Notes under the pieces: model-generated
What the model was told of the DNA's origin: nothing
The model's input: the letters and a program-made list of their open reading frames with translations, nothing else
The model's database searches: none
Position numbers and translations under genes: made by a program
NCBI RefSeq assembly: GCF_021739025.1
Contig: NZ_JAKKOT010000005.1
Span: 124,001-188,000, forward strand
Origin: Gordonia liuliyuniae
GTDB lineage: Bacteria > Actinomycetota > Actinomycetes > Mycobacteriales > Mycobacteriaceae
Length of the DNA stretch: 64,000 nt
Direction: 5' to 3'
Shown here: piece by piece, positions 1 through 10,300 of the stretch
How the letters are laid out: every line of letters starts with the position of its first letter
How positions within the stretch are numbered: position 1 is the first letter of the stretch

Positions 1-2742
1 CGCGAGACCGAGCGATTCAAACTCGGGCGAGTGTTGGGGTCGGTGACCCGCAACTTCCTCCTCATGACCGCGACACCACATGCCGGGAACGACGACAACT
101 TCGAGCTGTTCCTCTCGTTGCTCGACGAGGACCGCTTCGCCGGTCGGCGGCGCCGGAGCGGAACCGTCGACACCTCCGGTCTGATGCGTCGGATGGTGAA
201 GGAGGCACTGCTGACCTTCGAGGGGCGACCGCTGTTCCCCGAACGCATCGCGGAAACGGTCCCCTATGCGCTCTCGGGCGGAGAGAGTGAACTGTACGAG
301 GCGGTCACCCAGTATGTGCGAGTGGAGATGAACCGGGCGCAAGCCTCACCGGACTCCCCGAAACGCCGCACCGTCGGCTTCGCGCTGACCGTGCTGCAGC
401 GCCGTCTCGCGTCGAGTACACATGCGGTTCTCCGCAGCCTGATCAGACGAAGGGACCGCCTGGCGTCGCGGCGCGCCGATCTGATCGCCGGACGCATCCC
501 GATCGACGACCGAGTCTCGCTTCCCTCCCCCGACCTGTTTGACGATCCTGACGAGTTCAGTGCTGAAGAGTTCGAGCAGCTCGAAGAGGAAGTGGTGGAC
601 GCTGCGACGGCGGCACGGACCGTCGCCGAACTCGACACGGAGATCGCGATCCTTTCGGATCTCGTCGCCCTTGCAACGCGTGTCCGAGACCGTGGGGACG
701 ATCGCAAGTGGGCAGAGCTCAGAAGCATGCTGACCGATCGAAGTCTGCTCCGCGATGCGGCCGGCGCTCCACGAAAGCTGATCGTCTTCACTGAGCACAA
801 GGACACGCTCGACTACCTTGTCGCGCAGATCCGCAACGTCCTGGGCTCCGACGACGCTGTCGTGACCATCCACGGCGGAACCCGTCGAGCCGACCGGGTC
901 GCGGTGCGCGAGCAGTTCACCAACGAACCGGACCGTCTGGTTCTGGTCGCGACAGACGCCGCCGGCGAAGGCCTCAACCTACAGGCCGCCCACTTGATGG
1001 TGAACTACGACCTGCCGTGGAACCCGAATCGTCTGGAACAGCGTTTCGGTCGCATCCACCGCATCGGACAGCGAAATGTCTGTCGACTGTGGAACATCGT
1101 CGCGTCGGACACTCGCGAAGGCCAGGTGTACACACGGCTCCTGGCCAAGATGGACCAGCAACGCGCAGCGTACGGCGGCAAGCTGTTCGACGTCCTGGGC
1201 GAGGAGGCATTCGGCGGCAAGCCCCTCCGCGACCTGCTGTGGGACGCCGTGCTCTACGGCGACGATCCGGCGCGACTCGACGAGATCGAGCGCGTCGTCG
1301 ACGCCGAGGTCGCGGCGGGCTGTGAAGCACTGGTGTCCGAGCGGGCACTGGCTCGCGAGACGTTGGCCCCCGTCGAAATGGATCGTCTGCGGCGACAGAT
1401 GGATGAGGCCACGGCTCGTCGGCTCCAACCGCACTACATCGAGCAGTTTTTCATCAGTGCGTTCGGGACGTTCGGCGGTCGCCTCATCAAACGGGAGAAG
1501 AATCGCTTCCAGATCTCCAATGTCCCTGCGTCCCTGCGGAGTCGGCCGATCCGCCGCGAGCACGCGTGGCGGCCGGTCACGCGTTCGTACGAGCGGGTCA
1601 CGTTCGAGCCGACAGCAGTCTCGTCGGCGGCGACCCGAGCCGACTTGCTTGCGCCCGGACATCCGCTACTCGACGCACTGCTCGATTCGGTCGTCGAGCG
1701 CGATCGCAGTCTGCTCGTGGCCGGCGCGACCCTGTTCGATCCGGCTGATGCAAGTACGTCGCCGCGTGTGATCGTCGCGGTGACATCGGAGGTCGTCGAT
1801 GGCGCCGGCACTGTGGTCAGCCGTCAGTTCTCGTTCGTGTCGGTCGCGGCGGACGGTTCGGTGACCGATGCCGGGACAGCGCCACAACTCGATCTGGAGC
1901 CACTGCACGATCTGTCGGTCGCTGCAGCCGCTTTCGATTCGCTCTCGTCGTCGTTCGCCGACGACGCGGTGAGATGGCTGACGAACAACGCGGCTCCAGC
2001 GCACTTGGCGCAGGTGCGCGAGCGAATCGTTCCTGAAGTCGATCGGGTCGAGGCCGCGGTGCGCACGCGACTCGTCGATCAGGTGAACTATCTGGATGCC
2101 GAAGCCGCGCGTCGCCGCGAGGAAGTTGAGTCGGGTCACGGGTCGAGGCGTCGGCGGAGGATCAGCCCGGAACGGCTGACACGCCAGGCCCGTGATCTGG
2201 AGGCTCGGTTGTCGCATCGGTTGGCGGAGTTGGCTGACGAGCGGGCTCTTGCCGCGCGCCCACCGCGGGTCGAGACCGCGTTCATGGTGGTGCCGGCAGG
2301 TTTCGTCGGAGGTGACGTCGGCCGATACGCGGCGGACACAATGGTGACCGATGCCCGCGCGGTTGCCGCAGTGCTGGCGGCCGAGCATCGGCTGGGACGT
2401 TCAGCAGAGGAGATGCCGCACAACAACAAGGGCTATGACGTGCTGTCGACCCCGGCGAGATCGTCGGACGGTTCACGGCCGCCGTCGATCTTCATCGAGG
2501 TGAAGGGGCGTATAGCGGGTGCGGACAGTGTGACGGTCTCGTACAACCAGGTGATGCATGGGCGGAACGCCGGGGAGAATCACCGGTTGGCGTTGGTCTC
2601 GGTGAGCCCGGAAGGCCCGGAGCGCGACGAGGTCAGATATCTGACGAACTATTTTCACGACTTCTCGTTGGGCGATGTCGACGTGAGCAGCGTCGAGATC
2701 GAGTGGCGCAAGGCGTGGCGAAGGGCGTCGGCGCCGCATTGA
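1..2742 (+). CDS. SNF2-family helicase with C-terminal DUF3883 (5' end outside window)
   Basis: The reading frame is open from base 1, so this is the C-terminal 913 residues of a larger protein; the DEAD/H ATP-binding half lies upstream. Visible parts are the motif III-like TATPHAGN (about residue 23), a second RecA lobe starting at KLIVFTEHKDTLDYL (about 260), and motifs V and VI in VATDAAGEGLNLQ and EQRFGRIHRIGQ (about 320-355). The C-terminus (about 800-890) reads NNKGYDVLS then IFIEVKG, the DUF3883 signature with a nuclease-like fold. Helicases of this build belong to DISARM-like and other predicted phage-defence clusters. With the downstream methylase and DUF499 ATPase it probably acts as the DNA-translocating component. 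It ends 6 bp from the oppositely oriented HNH gene. Confidence 0.9.
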   Translation, partial: RETERFKLGRVLGSVTRNFLLMTATPHAGNDDNFELFLSLLDEDRFAGRRRRSGTVDTSGLMRRMVKEALLTFEGRPLFPERIAETVPYALSGGESELYEAVTQYVRVEMNRAQASPDSPKRRTVGFALTVLQRRLASSTHAVLRSLIRRRDRLASRRADLIAGRIPIDDRVSLPSPDLFDDPDEFSAEEFEQLEEEVVDAATAARTVAELDTEIAILSDLVALATRVRDRGDDRKWAELRSMLTDRSLLRDAAGAPRKLIVFTEHKDTLDYLVAQIRNVLGSDDAVVTIHGGTRRADRVAVREQFTNEPDRLVLVATDAAGEGLNLQAAHLMVNYDLPWNPNRLEQRFGRIHRIGQRNVCRLWNIVASDTREGQVYTRLLAKMDQQRAAYGGKLFDVLGEEAFGGKPLRDLLWDAVLYGDDPARLDEIERVVDAEVAAGCEALVSERALARETLAPVEMDRLRRQMDEATARRLQPHYIEQFFISAFGTFGGRLIKREKNRFQISNVPASLRSRPIRREHAWRPVTRSYERVTFEPTAVSSAATRADLLAPGHPLLDALLDSVVERDRSLLVAGATLFDPADASTSPRVIVAVTSEVVDGAGTVVSRQFSFVSVAADGSVTDAGTAPQLDLEPLHDLSVAAAAFDSLSSSFADDAVRWLTNNAAPAHLAQVRERIVPEVDRVEAAVRTRLVDQVNYLDAEAARRREEVESGHGSRRRRRISPERLTRQARDLEARLSHRLAELADERALAARPPRVETAFMVVPAGFVGGDVGRYAADTMVTDARAVAAVLAAEHRLGRSAEEMPHNNKGYDVLSTPARSSDGSRPPSIFIEVKGRIAGADSVTVSYNQVMHGRNAGENHRLALVSVSPEGPERDEVRYLTNYFHDFSLGDVDVSSVEIEWRKAWRRASAPH

Positions 2743-2748
2743 GCGGGG

Positions 2749-4314
2749 TCAGAACGGCGGTTCGCCCCAGCACGCGAACTCGGCCGCGGCCGCGCCTCGC
2801 GCGCGACGGTTCGCCGCCCGGATCTGCATCCGATAACGATGCTTGGCCTGGGTGCGGGTGACCTCCCGCTGTGGTCCGGGTCCGGCGTCGCGCACTGTCG
2901 CCGCCCCGGCGGGCGCCGGGTGCGTGCACGGCAGGAGGCCGAGTTCGGGCAGGAGCCACGAGTTGAGCGCTTGGGCGCGAACGGTAATTCCTTCGGGTGT
3001 GGTGACTTCGGTCCACACGATGCCGTTGGCGTCGACGATCTGGTCGTCGACCCATCCCGGGACGTGCGTCTTCAGCCCGTGGTGGAACCGGCATTTGGGG
3101 TTGAGGTTGCACGGACAGGTCGGGCCGCCCGCCTCCGGGTCGGAATGGTCATACTCCTGGACGTGGTCCAGGTCGCACTGCCAAGCGGGTTCGTCGCACC
3201 CGATCATTGAGCACTGTCCGTGGAGTGCGCGGACCGCGGTGTCGCAGGCCGCGGTGGGCCGGTAGTTGTTGCCTGCTTGCGCGGTGCCGTCCATCAGGTC
3301 GCCGAGGTCGAGTTCGCGGTGGACCGTGTCGGTGCGACCCGAGACTTCACGAGCGTGCTCGGCGGAGATCGGCCCGAACCCGTCGAGAAACGCCGGAGTC
3401 TCGGAGTCGCCAGTGAGGGTGTCGCGACGGGCGACGACGTGCAGGACGATCTTCGCGCAGCGTTCTGCGATCTCGTCCTCGGAGAGGCGGGCAGGGCAGC
3501 CGTCGTTGCCGCATCGGCACGCGAACGGTGTGCCGGTGAGTCGCGCGACGGCGGCGTCGGAGCGACGACTCTGCTTGTTGCGCGGGTCGTCGTCGCACAC
3601 GCCAGCGGCGACCGCATCGAGTGATTTCATGATGAGCGCCGCGTCTTCGGAGGCCGCCGTGATGGTGACGTCGCTGAGTTCGGCGTCGACCGGTGTGGCG
3701 ATGACCTTCTTGCGCGCCTTCGCTGCTTCGGTCGCTGCGCGAGCGGCGTCGGCGTCGTGCTCGGCGACGATGCCGTTGACCGTCTTGGCCACACGGTCTT
3801 TGGAGAGCCCGCCCATCCCGCGGAGCCGACCGGCGGCTTCGTTATCGATCACCGCGAGCAGATCGTCGTCGAGAACGGCTTCGGTCTGGGCGAGTGCGGC
3901 GTGGAACCAAAGCGGAGTGAGCACGCCGTCGCGCATCAGCTTGCCGAGTTCCGGTACGCGTTCCATGCAAGCGATGGCACGGTCGACGAACCGCTCGGCA
4001 GTGAACTGCTTCGAGCCCGTCAGCACGGCGTACGACGCAGCTGTCTGGCACAGCGGGTCGTAGACCCGGGAGAAGCCATCGGCGCCCGCAGCGTCGGCGA
4101 CGTCGACCTTCGCCTGCCACACCTGATACGCGGCGGCGTACCGCTGCCAGAGAATGAACCCCTGGAACGAGTCCGCACGAGCAGCAAATTGCAGGAGCGC
4201 AGCTTGATCGGCATCCACCCCGTCCGCCGTCTGCGGCTTAGCGATCCGGATAACGATCGAGTCCCCGTCGACCTCGACGGTCGATGCCGCTTGGCTCCTC
4301 AGCGTGGTTTGCAT
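2749..4314 (-). CDS. DUF222/13E12-repeat family HNH endonuclease
   Basis: 521 residues. The N-terminal two thirds match the alpha-helical DUF222 region of actinobacterial 13E12 proteins. The C-terminal part (about 360-410) carries an HNH nuclease site: CDLDHVQEYDH, then GGPTC, NLNPKC and RFHHGLKT, with four cysteines likely binding structural zinc. The site looks intact. The family is multicopy in Mycobacteriales and, in M. tuberculosis, several members belong to the LexA regulon and serve as prophage attachment targets. The gene lies antisense between the helicase and DUF1156 methylase, splitting an otherwise co-oriented cluster. Its promoter has a -35/-10 pair and a perfect SOS box (see 4327-4371). 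A GGGGGAG stretch 4-10 bases before the ATG fits a ribosome site. Whether it belongs to the defence system or is a lodger is open. Confidence 0.9.
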   Translation of the reverse strand: MQTTLRSQAASTVEVDGDSIVIRIAKPQTADGVDADQAALLQFAARADSFQGFILWQRYAAAYQVWQAKVDVADAAGADGFSRVYDPLCQTAASYAVLTGSKQFTAERFVDRAIACMERVPELGKLMRDGVLTPLWFHAALAQTEAVLDDDLLAVIDNEAAGRLRGMGGLSKDRVAKTVNGIVAEHDADAARAATEAAKARKKVIATPVDAELSDVTITAASEDAALIMKSLDAVAAGVCDDDPRNKQSRRSDAAVARLTGTPFACRCGNDGCPARLSEDEIAERCAKIVLHVVARRDTLTGDSETPAFLDGFGPISAEHAREVSGRTDTVHRELDLGDLMDGTAQAGNNYRPTAACDTAVRALHGQCSMIGCDEPAWQCDLDHVQEYDHSDPEAGGPTCPCNLNPKCRFHHGLKTHVPGWVDDQIVDANGIVWTEVTTPEGITVRAQALNSWLLPELGLLPCTHPAPAGAATVRDAGPGPQREVTRTQAKHRYRMQIRAANRRARGAAAAEFACWGEPPF

Positions 4315-4326
4315 TACTCCCCCTTG

Positions 4327-4344
4327 ATCGAACTTACGTTCGAT
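4327..4344. promoter_or_regulatory. LexA (SOS) box
   Basis: ATCGAAC-TTAC-GTTCGAT is an uninterrupted inverted repeat. Its core TCGAAC-N4-GTTCGA (4328-4343) equals the mycobacterial LexA consensus. It overlaps the -10 hexamer of the HNH promoter and the likely start point, where repressor binding would block transcription until DNA damage. Confidence 0.8.
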
Positions 4345-4371
4345 AATACTTGGTTACACCAAGTTGGTCAA
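4343..4371 (-). promoter_or_regulatory. SigA-type promoter of the HNH gene
   Basis: On the minus strand, TTGACC (4371-4366) and TATTAT (4348-4343) are separated by exactly 17 bp. Transcription would start near 4336, about 22 bases before the ATG. The spacer plus the first base of the -10 hexamer form a perfect palindrome, ACTTGG-TTACA-CCAAGT (4348-4364), which could be a second operator. The LexA box overlaps the -10 and start region. Confidence 0.7.
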
Positions 4372-4406
4372 TACCCCTATTTCCGGCCCGGCACACCCAC
4401 GATGGC

Positions 4407-4430
4407 AATCGCATACCTCGGTGTGCGATT
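4407..4430. promoter_or_regulatory. Inverted repeat upstream of the DUF1156 methylase
   Basis: Perfect 7-bp arms AATCGCA (4407-4413) and TGCGATT (4424-4430) flank a 10-base spacer. A possible -10 hexamer, TACAGT, follows at 4434-4439, about 35 bases before the GTG start at 4474. The position fits an operator or activator site for the methylase gene. No known regulator is recognised. Confidence 0.35.
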
Positions 4431-4473
4431 CTGTACAGTTCACCTCCATCTTCAAATCCCGAACTGAGGAAAC

Positions 4474-7233
4474 GTGCCCACTTCTGCACAATATGTTGGT
4501 CGCCGCAAGCTGATTGAGGTCAGCATCCCACTACAGAAGATCAACGAGGAGTCGGCTCGGAAACGGCATACAAAGCATCCGTGGAGCATGGCCTACTGGT
4601 GGGCGCGGCGGCCTCTGCCGACAACTCGCTCGATCTTGTTCGCCCAGGTTGTCGATGATCCAAGTTCTCGCCCAGACATTTATCCGACTGCAGAGCTTCA
4701 GCAGATAGAGCGTGCAAACCTGTTTCGCATTATCGACCGGCTTGCCTCATACGACCGAACCGGCGATGAGTCCGTAATCTCGGCAGCACGCGCGAAGATC
4801 CTGGAATCAACGAACGGGTCACCGCCGCCCGTACTCGACATGTTCGCAGGTGGCGGCTCAATCCCGCTCGAGGCGCAGCGGCTCGGACTGGAAGCCCACG
4901 CCGCTGATCTGAACCCGGTCGCGGTGCTCATTAACAAGGCGCTGATCGAGATCGCACCCAAGTTCGCGGGTCGTCGACCCGTGTTTCCTGGCGCCGCAGA
5001 CGAGACCATCCAGGACTGGCCGCGGGCAACCGGTCTCGCCGAGGACGTTCGGCGCTACGGCCAGTGGATGCGCGACGAAGCCGAGAAGCGAATCGGCCAC
5101 CTCTATCCAAAGGCGACGCTGCCGGACGGCTGCGAAGCGACCGTGATCGCATGGATTTGGGCACGGACGGTGACCTGCCCGAACCCGGAATGCCAGATCG
5201 CGATGCCACTCGTACGCTCCTGGTGGCTCGGCAAGAAGAAGGGCAAAGAGGCGTACGTCGTACCCGTTGTCGAAGGCAAGACGGTTCGATACGAGATCGG
5301 GCACAACGTGGCTCACGCGCCGACGAAAGAGACGGACGGCACCGTCGGACGCAATGGTGCTCACTGCGTACGTTGCGGCACAGCGGTGGAACTGAAGTAC
5401 ATTCGCGCCGAGGGACAATCTGGACGGATGGGCGAGCAGCTGATGGCGACAGTTGCCGAAGGACAGCGACGGCGCGTCTACCTGGCGCCGACCTCGGCTC
5501 ACGCGGCTGCCGCAGCTGTGCCCACACCGTTGAACACGCCAAGCGGTAATCTTCCGAAGAACCCTCGCGATTTCAAGACTCCGAACTACGGGATGACCAC
5601 GTTCGCCTCCCTCTTCACTCCACGGCAGCTCACCGCGCTCACCACGTTCAGCGACCTCGTCAGCGAAGCGCGAGAGCTCGTGGTCCGGGACGCACGCGCG
5701 GCTGATATGGATAGCGGACGTCGCCTCGAGAACGGCGGCAGCGGTGCGGAAGCTTACGGAGACGCCGTGGCAACGTACCTGGGGTTGACGATAACGCGCT
5801 GCGCCGATCAAGGGTCCTCAATCACCACGTGGCACAACCGCAACGAGCAGATCCGGTCGACGTTCGCACGCCAGGCGATCCCAATGACCTGGGACTACCT
5901 CGAACCCAACTTCTTGAGTCAGTCTCTGGGGTCCTGGACTGCTCACCTCAACCTGGCCGTCGGCGCCATCGAAGCATTGCATCCAAACCAAGTAGGCCGT
6001 GCGGTTCAAGCCAACGCCATCGATGCTGTCTCTGATCATCTCATCTCCACCGATCCGCCCTACTACGACAACATCGGATACTCCGACCTCTCGGACTTCT
6101 TCTACGTCTGGCTGCGCCGATCCCTGCAGGACGTCCACCCGTCGATCCTCTCCACGATGCTGGTGCCCAAAGCAGAGGAACTCGTCGCGAACCCGTACCG
6201 CCACAACGGCAAGGAAGGCGCTCACACCTTCTTCGAAGACGGATTTCGTGAGGTGTTCCGTCGAGCGCGAGAGAACGCGTACGACGACTTCCCCATCACC
6301 GTCTACTACGCGTTCAAACAGCAGGACGCCGAGAAATCCGGGCAGGCGTCGACCGGTTGGGAGACACTACTGGAAGGGATGATCCGCTCCGGCTGGCAGA
6401 TCACCGCCACCTGGCCGATGCGGTCCGAACTCGGTAACCGGATGCTGAGTCAGGGCACCAACGCTCTCGCCTCATCCATCGTGCTCGCACTCCGCCCGCG
6501 ACCAGAGGACGCGCCTCGGATCGACCGCCGCGGTTTCCTGTCACGTCTCCGCAGCGAGCTCCCAGACAAGCTCCGCGAACTCCAGCAAGGCGCCATCGCG
6601 CCGGTCGACCTCCCGCAGGCCGCGATCGGCCCGGGCATGGCGATCTTCTCCGAGTACAGCGCGGTCCTGGAAGACTCTGGATCCAAGATGACCGTCCGCA
6701 CCGCGCTCGAACGCATCAACGTCATCCTCGACGAGGTACTCGGCGAGTTGGAGAACGACTTCGATGCGCCGACCCGGTTCGCCCTGACGTGGTTCCGGCA
6801 GTCCGGGTTCACCGCAGGCCGGTTCGGTGACGCTGAATCGCTCGCCAACGCCCGCGGAATCTCACTCGACGCACTCGAGCGGTCAGGCATCGTCACGAAG
6901 GGCGGCGGGAAGTTCGCACTGATCGGGCCAGGCGAGCTGCCCGCCGATTACGATCCGTCGACCGACACGTCGATCAGCGAGTGGGAGGTCGTGATGCATC
7001 TCGTCCGCGCCCTCGACTCGGAAGGCATACCGGCCGCAGCGAGTCTGCTCGCACGCATACCGGAGTCGATCGACTCGGACCTCTGCCGCGAACTCGCGTC
7101 GCTGCTGTTCAAGCTCGCGGAAGACCGCAAGTCGACAGCTCTCGCGAACAGCTTCAACGGCCTCGGCGCAGCCTGGCACGACGTCGCGCGGCAGGCACGC
7201 ACAGCCGTCGGCATCCAGGGAACACTCACATAA
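4474..7233 (+). CDS. DUF1156 domain-containing DNA methyltransferase
   Basis: 919 residues from a GTG preceded by GAGG. The N-terminus carries the DUF1156 signature (LIEVSIPLQKINEESARKR, then HPWSMAYWWARRP, about residues 13-50). The SAM-binding motif I is VLDMFAGGGSIPLEA (about 119-133), and the N6-adenine-type catalytic motif IV is DPPYYDN (about 527). Between them an insert has CPNPEC (about 234) and CVRC (about 295), probably a zinc ribbon. It is expected to methylate host DNA, marking self, in partnership with the SNF2 helicase and DUF499 ATPase; families with DUF1156 recur in predicted anti-phage clusters. About 120 bp separate it from the DUF499 gene. Target sequence cannot be read from the protein. 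Confidence 0.9.
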   Translation: MPTSAQYVGRRKLIEVSIPLQKINEESARKRHTKHPWSMAYWWARRPLPTTRSILFAQVVDDPSSRPDIYPTAELQQIERANLFRIIDRLASYDRTGDESVISAARAKILESTNGSPPPVLDMFAGGGSIPLEAQRLGLEAHAADLNPVAVLINKALIEIAPKFAGRRPVFPGAADETIQDWPRATGLAEDVRRYGQWMRDEAEKRIGHLYPKATLPDGCEATVIAWIWARTVTCPNPECQIAMPLVRSWWLGKKKGKEAYVVPVVEGKTVRYEIGHNVAHAPTKETDGTVGRNGAHCVRCGTAVELKYIRAEGQSGRMGEQLMATVAEGQRRRVYLAPTSAHAAAAAVPTPLNTPSGNLPKNPRDFKTPNYGMTTFASLFTPRQLTALTTFSDLVSEARELVVRDARAADMDSGRRLENGGSGAEAYGDAVATYLGLTITRCADQGSSITTWHNRNEQIRSTFARQAIPMTWDYLEPNFLSQSLGSWTAHLNLAVGAIEALHPNQVGRAVQANAIDAVSDHLISTDPPYYDNIGYSDLSDFFYVWLRRSLQDVHPSILSTMLVPKAEELVANPYRHNGKEGAHTFFEDGFREVFRRARENAYDDFPITVYYAFKQQDAEKSGQASTGWETLLEGMIRSGWQITATWPMRSELGNRMLSQGTNALASSIVLALRPRPEDAPRIDRRGFLSRLRSELPDKLRELQQGAIAPVDLPQAAIGPGMAIFSEYSAVLEDSGSKMTVRTALERINVILDEVLGELENDFDAPTRFALTWFRQSGFTAGRFGDAESLANARGISLDALERSGIVTKGGGKFALIGPGELPADYDPSTDTSISEWEVVMHLVRALDSEGIPAAASLLARIPESIDSDLCRELASLLFKLAEDRKSTALANSFNGLGAAWHDVARQARTAVGIQGTLT

Positions 7234-7304
7234 TCGGCGACCGATCCCGCGCTACCAACCAGTAGCCCTACCGCACCCACAGAACTGTCCGAGTCTTCCG
7301 ATAA

Positions 7305-7349
7305 CCTCCGTCTTGAATGCACAACACATGCTGCATTCAAGAACGGAGG
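7305..7349 (+). promoter_or_regulatory. Long inverted repeat covering the DUF499 ribosome-binding site
   Basis: The left arm (7305-7321, CCTCCGTCTTGAATGCA) pairs with the right arm (7332-7341 plus 7343-7349) with a single bulged base at 7342 and a 10-base loop. The right arm ends in ACGGAGG, which contains the ribosome site 4 bases before the GTG at 7354. As RNA, the CCUCCGU strand would mask it. A TAACCT hexamer (7302-7307) could instead be a -10 element, in which case the repeat works as a DNA operator over the start site. Confidence 0.6.
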
Positions 7350-7353
7350 AACT

Positions 7354-10300
7354 GTGGCTGTCAGCAATCGGGATCGGATTCATACCGCGTTCGAGCTCCT
7401 CGGGCCGGCGTTGAACACCTTCCTCGACGAGGCCGTGGGCGCCGAACTCACTGCGCAAGGATTCGACGGCGGGTGGATCGAGATCCTCCGTGCAGTGAAG
7501 GCGCCGAACGCACATTCCGACAAGAAGTTCAGTCCCCTCGACCCATACGACAGCCTCCGCATGGTCACCGACAGCGTGCCGTACAAGTTCAAGCGAGGCT
7601 GGGACCCGATCGGCAAGCGGCTCTCACGGGCCGACACGGGCCGCGCCACGCAACTGCTCGACGTTCGGAACCGCTACGCACATCACGAACCGTTCTCGAA
7701 CGACGACGCGACCTACGACCTCGACACCTGCCACCGCTTCCTACTGGCAATCGGCGCGCCGAAGGAAGCCGCGGAGGTAGCGAAGCTCCGCGACGACGTG
7801 CGCGCCATCGGCGCTCGGCAGGCAGACGACCGCGCGGCCCGCAAGCAGCCGAGCCTGCAGGCCGGGTCCGATAATCTTCCCGCCTGGCGCGAGGTGATCA
7901 GCCCGCACCCCGACATCCAGAGCGACCAGTTCAACGCCGCCGAATTCGCCGCAGACCTCTACACGGTCGCCAACAAGAGCGGTCGTCACAAGTCGGAGTA
8001 CACCGATCCCGCAGAGTTCTTCGGGCGCACCTACCTCACCGAAGGTCTGCGCGACCTGATCACACGCAACGTCGCCCGTCTCACCGGCGATGCCAATGCG
8101 TCCCCGGTCGTCAACCTGCAGACCAACTTCGGCGGCGGCAAGACACACTCGATGCTCGCACTCTGGCACCTCGCCTCCGGTGAATCGAGCTCGACCTTCG
8201 GCGACGACGTCGCACCGCTCGCCCAACCGCTCGATTCGCTGCCGCACGGTGTCCGTCGCGTCGCTCTGGTCGGAAACCAGATGGTTCCGGGCCGCGAGAA
8301 CGACGAGGCTGGCCGGCCGAACATCCGCACCATGTGGGGCGAACTCGCCTGGCAGCTCGGCGGCCAGGACGCATACGAGATCGTCTCCGCAGCGGACCGG
8401 TCGTCGACCAATCCCGGCTCCTCCCTGCGCGAACTGTTCGAGGCGTACTCCCCCGCCGTCATCCTGATCGACGAATGGGTGGCCTACGCGCGCCAACTGG
8501 TTCATGCCACCGGGCTGCCCGCAGGCGACTTCGACACACAGTTCACATTCGCCCAGACTCTCACCGAAGCCGCGCGTGCGACGCCCGGCATCCAAGTCGT
8601 CATCTCGATCCCCGCCTCGGCCAATGCCGACGACGGCGACGACGTCAACGACGAAGAAGTCGGCGGCGAGTACGGACGGGAAGCCCTCTACCGACTCAAG
8701 AATGTCGTGGGCCGCACCGCCGACCAGTGGCAGCCCGCCAATGCGCACGAGAGTTTCGAGATCGTCCGCAGACGCATCTTCTCCGCTCCCGACGCGGACG
8801 CCTCCGCGACAATCAACAACGTCGCCAAGTTGACCGTCGACTTCTATCGCAAACACCACACCGACTTCCCGGCGGAGGTCCGCGACTCCCAGTACATCGA
8901 CCGGATCAAGCAGTGCTATCCGATCCATCCCGAACTGTTCGACCGGCTCTACCAGGACTGGTCGACGCTCGACCGATTCCAACGAACGCGCGGCGTCCTG
9001 CAGTTGATGAACAAGGTGGTCGGCACGCTCTGGCGCACCCAGGACTCGAGCGCGCTCATCATGCCCGGAACAGTGCCGCTGGGCGACGCCGACGTGGTCT
9101 CCGAAATCACCAAATACCTCGGTGATGAGTTCAAAGCGATCATCACGACCGACGTCGCAGGAACCGAATCGGTCCCGTATCGCACTGACAAAGACAACGA
9201 GTATTTCGGCAAGCGCGGAGTGTCGCAACGTCTGGCGCGTTCGGTGTTCATCGCCGCCACCCCCGGACTGCACACCGCCCACAAGGGTGCTGAGAAGTCA
9301 CGGATCTTCCTGGGCGCCGCGCTGCCCGGCGACGTCCCCGGCAGCTTCCATTCCGCCCTCGACGCGCTGACCGGGGCGTCGACCTACCTGTACACCGAGT
9401 CGTCGCGCTACTGGTACGACACCCAGGCCAACATCACGCGCGCCGCCCGCGACCATGCTGCCGGTCTCTCTCCCGCCGACGTCTGGGCCGAGGTGGAACG
9501 GCGCCTCACCGCACAACGCAAGTCCACCAAAGACCAAGTCTTCGCCGGGATCCACGTGTTCCCAGATTCCAGTGACGTGCCAGACGAGACCGACGCCCGA
9601 CTCGTCGTGGTCCCGATGAAGTACACGCACACTGCTCGCAGCGGCCAACTGACCGCGGTCCCGTGGGCGACCGATCTAATCGCCCAACGCGGAAACGCGA
9701 TCCGCACGTACAAGAACTCGATCGTCTTCCTCGCCGCCGAAGAGAAGCGGGTCGACGAACTCGATGACGCCGTCCGCACCCACCTCGCGTGGAAACACGT
9801 CGCCGACAGCGCCGACGATCTCGGTCTCGGCGGTCAGCAGACCAAGCAGGCGATCGAACGACGCGGAGCGAGCGACGACATCGTCGACTCACGACTCCTG
9901 GAGACCTACACGTGGGCTCTCTATCCGGAGCAAGCCGACGGAGAGAGCACGTACCGGATCGAGACGAGCAGCGTGACCGGCAGTTCAGACGACCTCTACC
10001 TGCGGACGAGTACGAAGCTCGGCGACGTCATCGCCTCTACTCGAGCGTCCGCGACGATCGCGCTCGATCTGACCGGAAAGCTCGCGTCCGCCTGGACGTC
10101 CGGCCATCTCCACGTCGGCCAGCTCCTCCGCTACTACGCCACCTACCCTTACCTCGCCCGTCTCCGACACCGCGAAGTCCTGATCAACGGCCTCTACTCG
10201 GTCGCCGATGATCCGATCACCTGGCAGCAGTACGGGTTCGCGTTCGCCGACGAGTACGACGAGACGACGAGCAGTTACGTCGGCCTCCACCTGCCGACCG

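Noticed and set aside
2749-4314. HNH gene as an insertion sequence or intein
   Set aside because: No terminal inverted repeats, target duplication or transposase; it is a complete DUF222-HNH protein with its own promoter.
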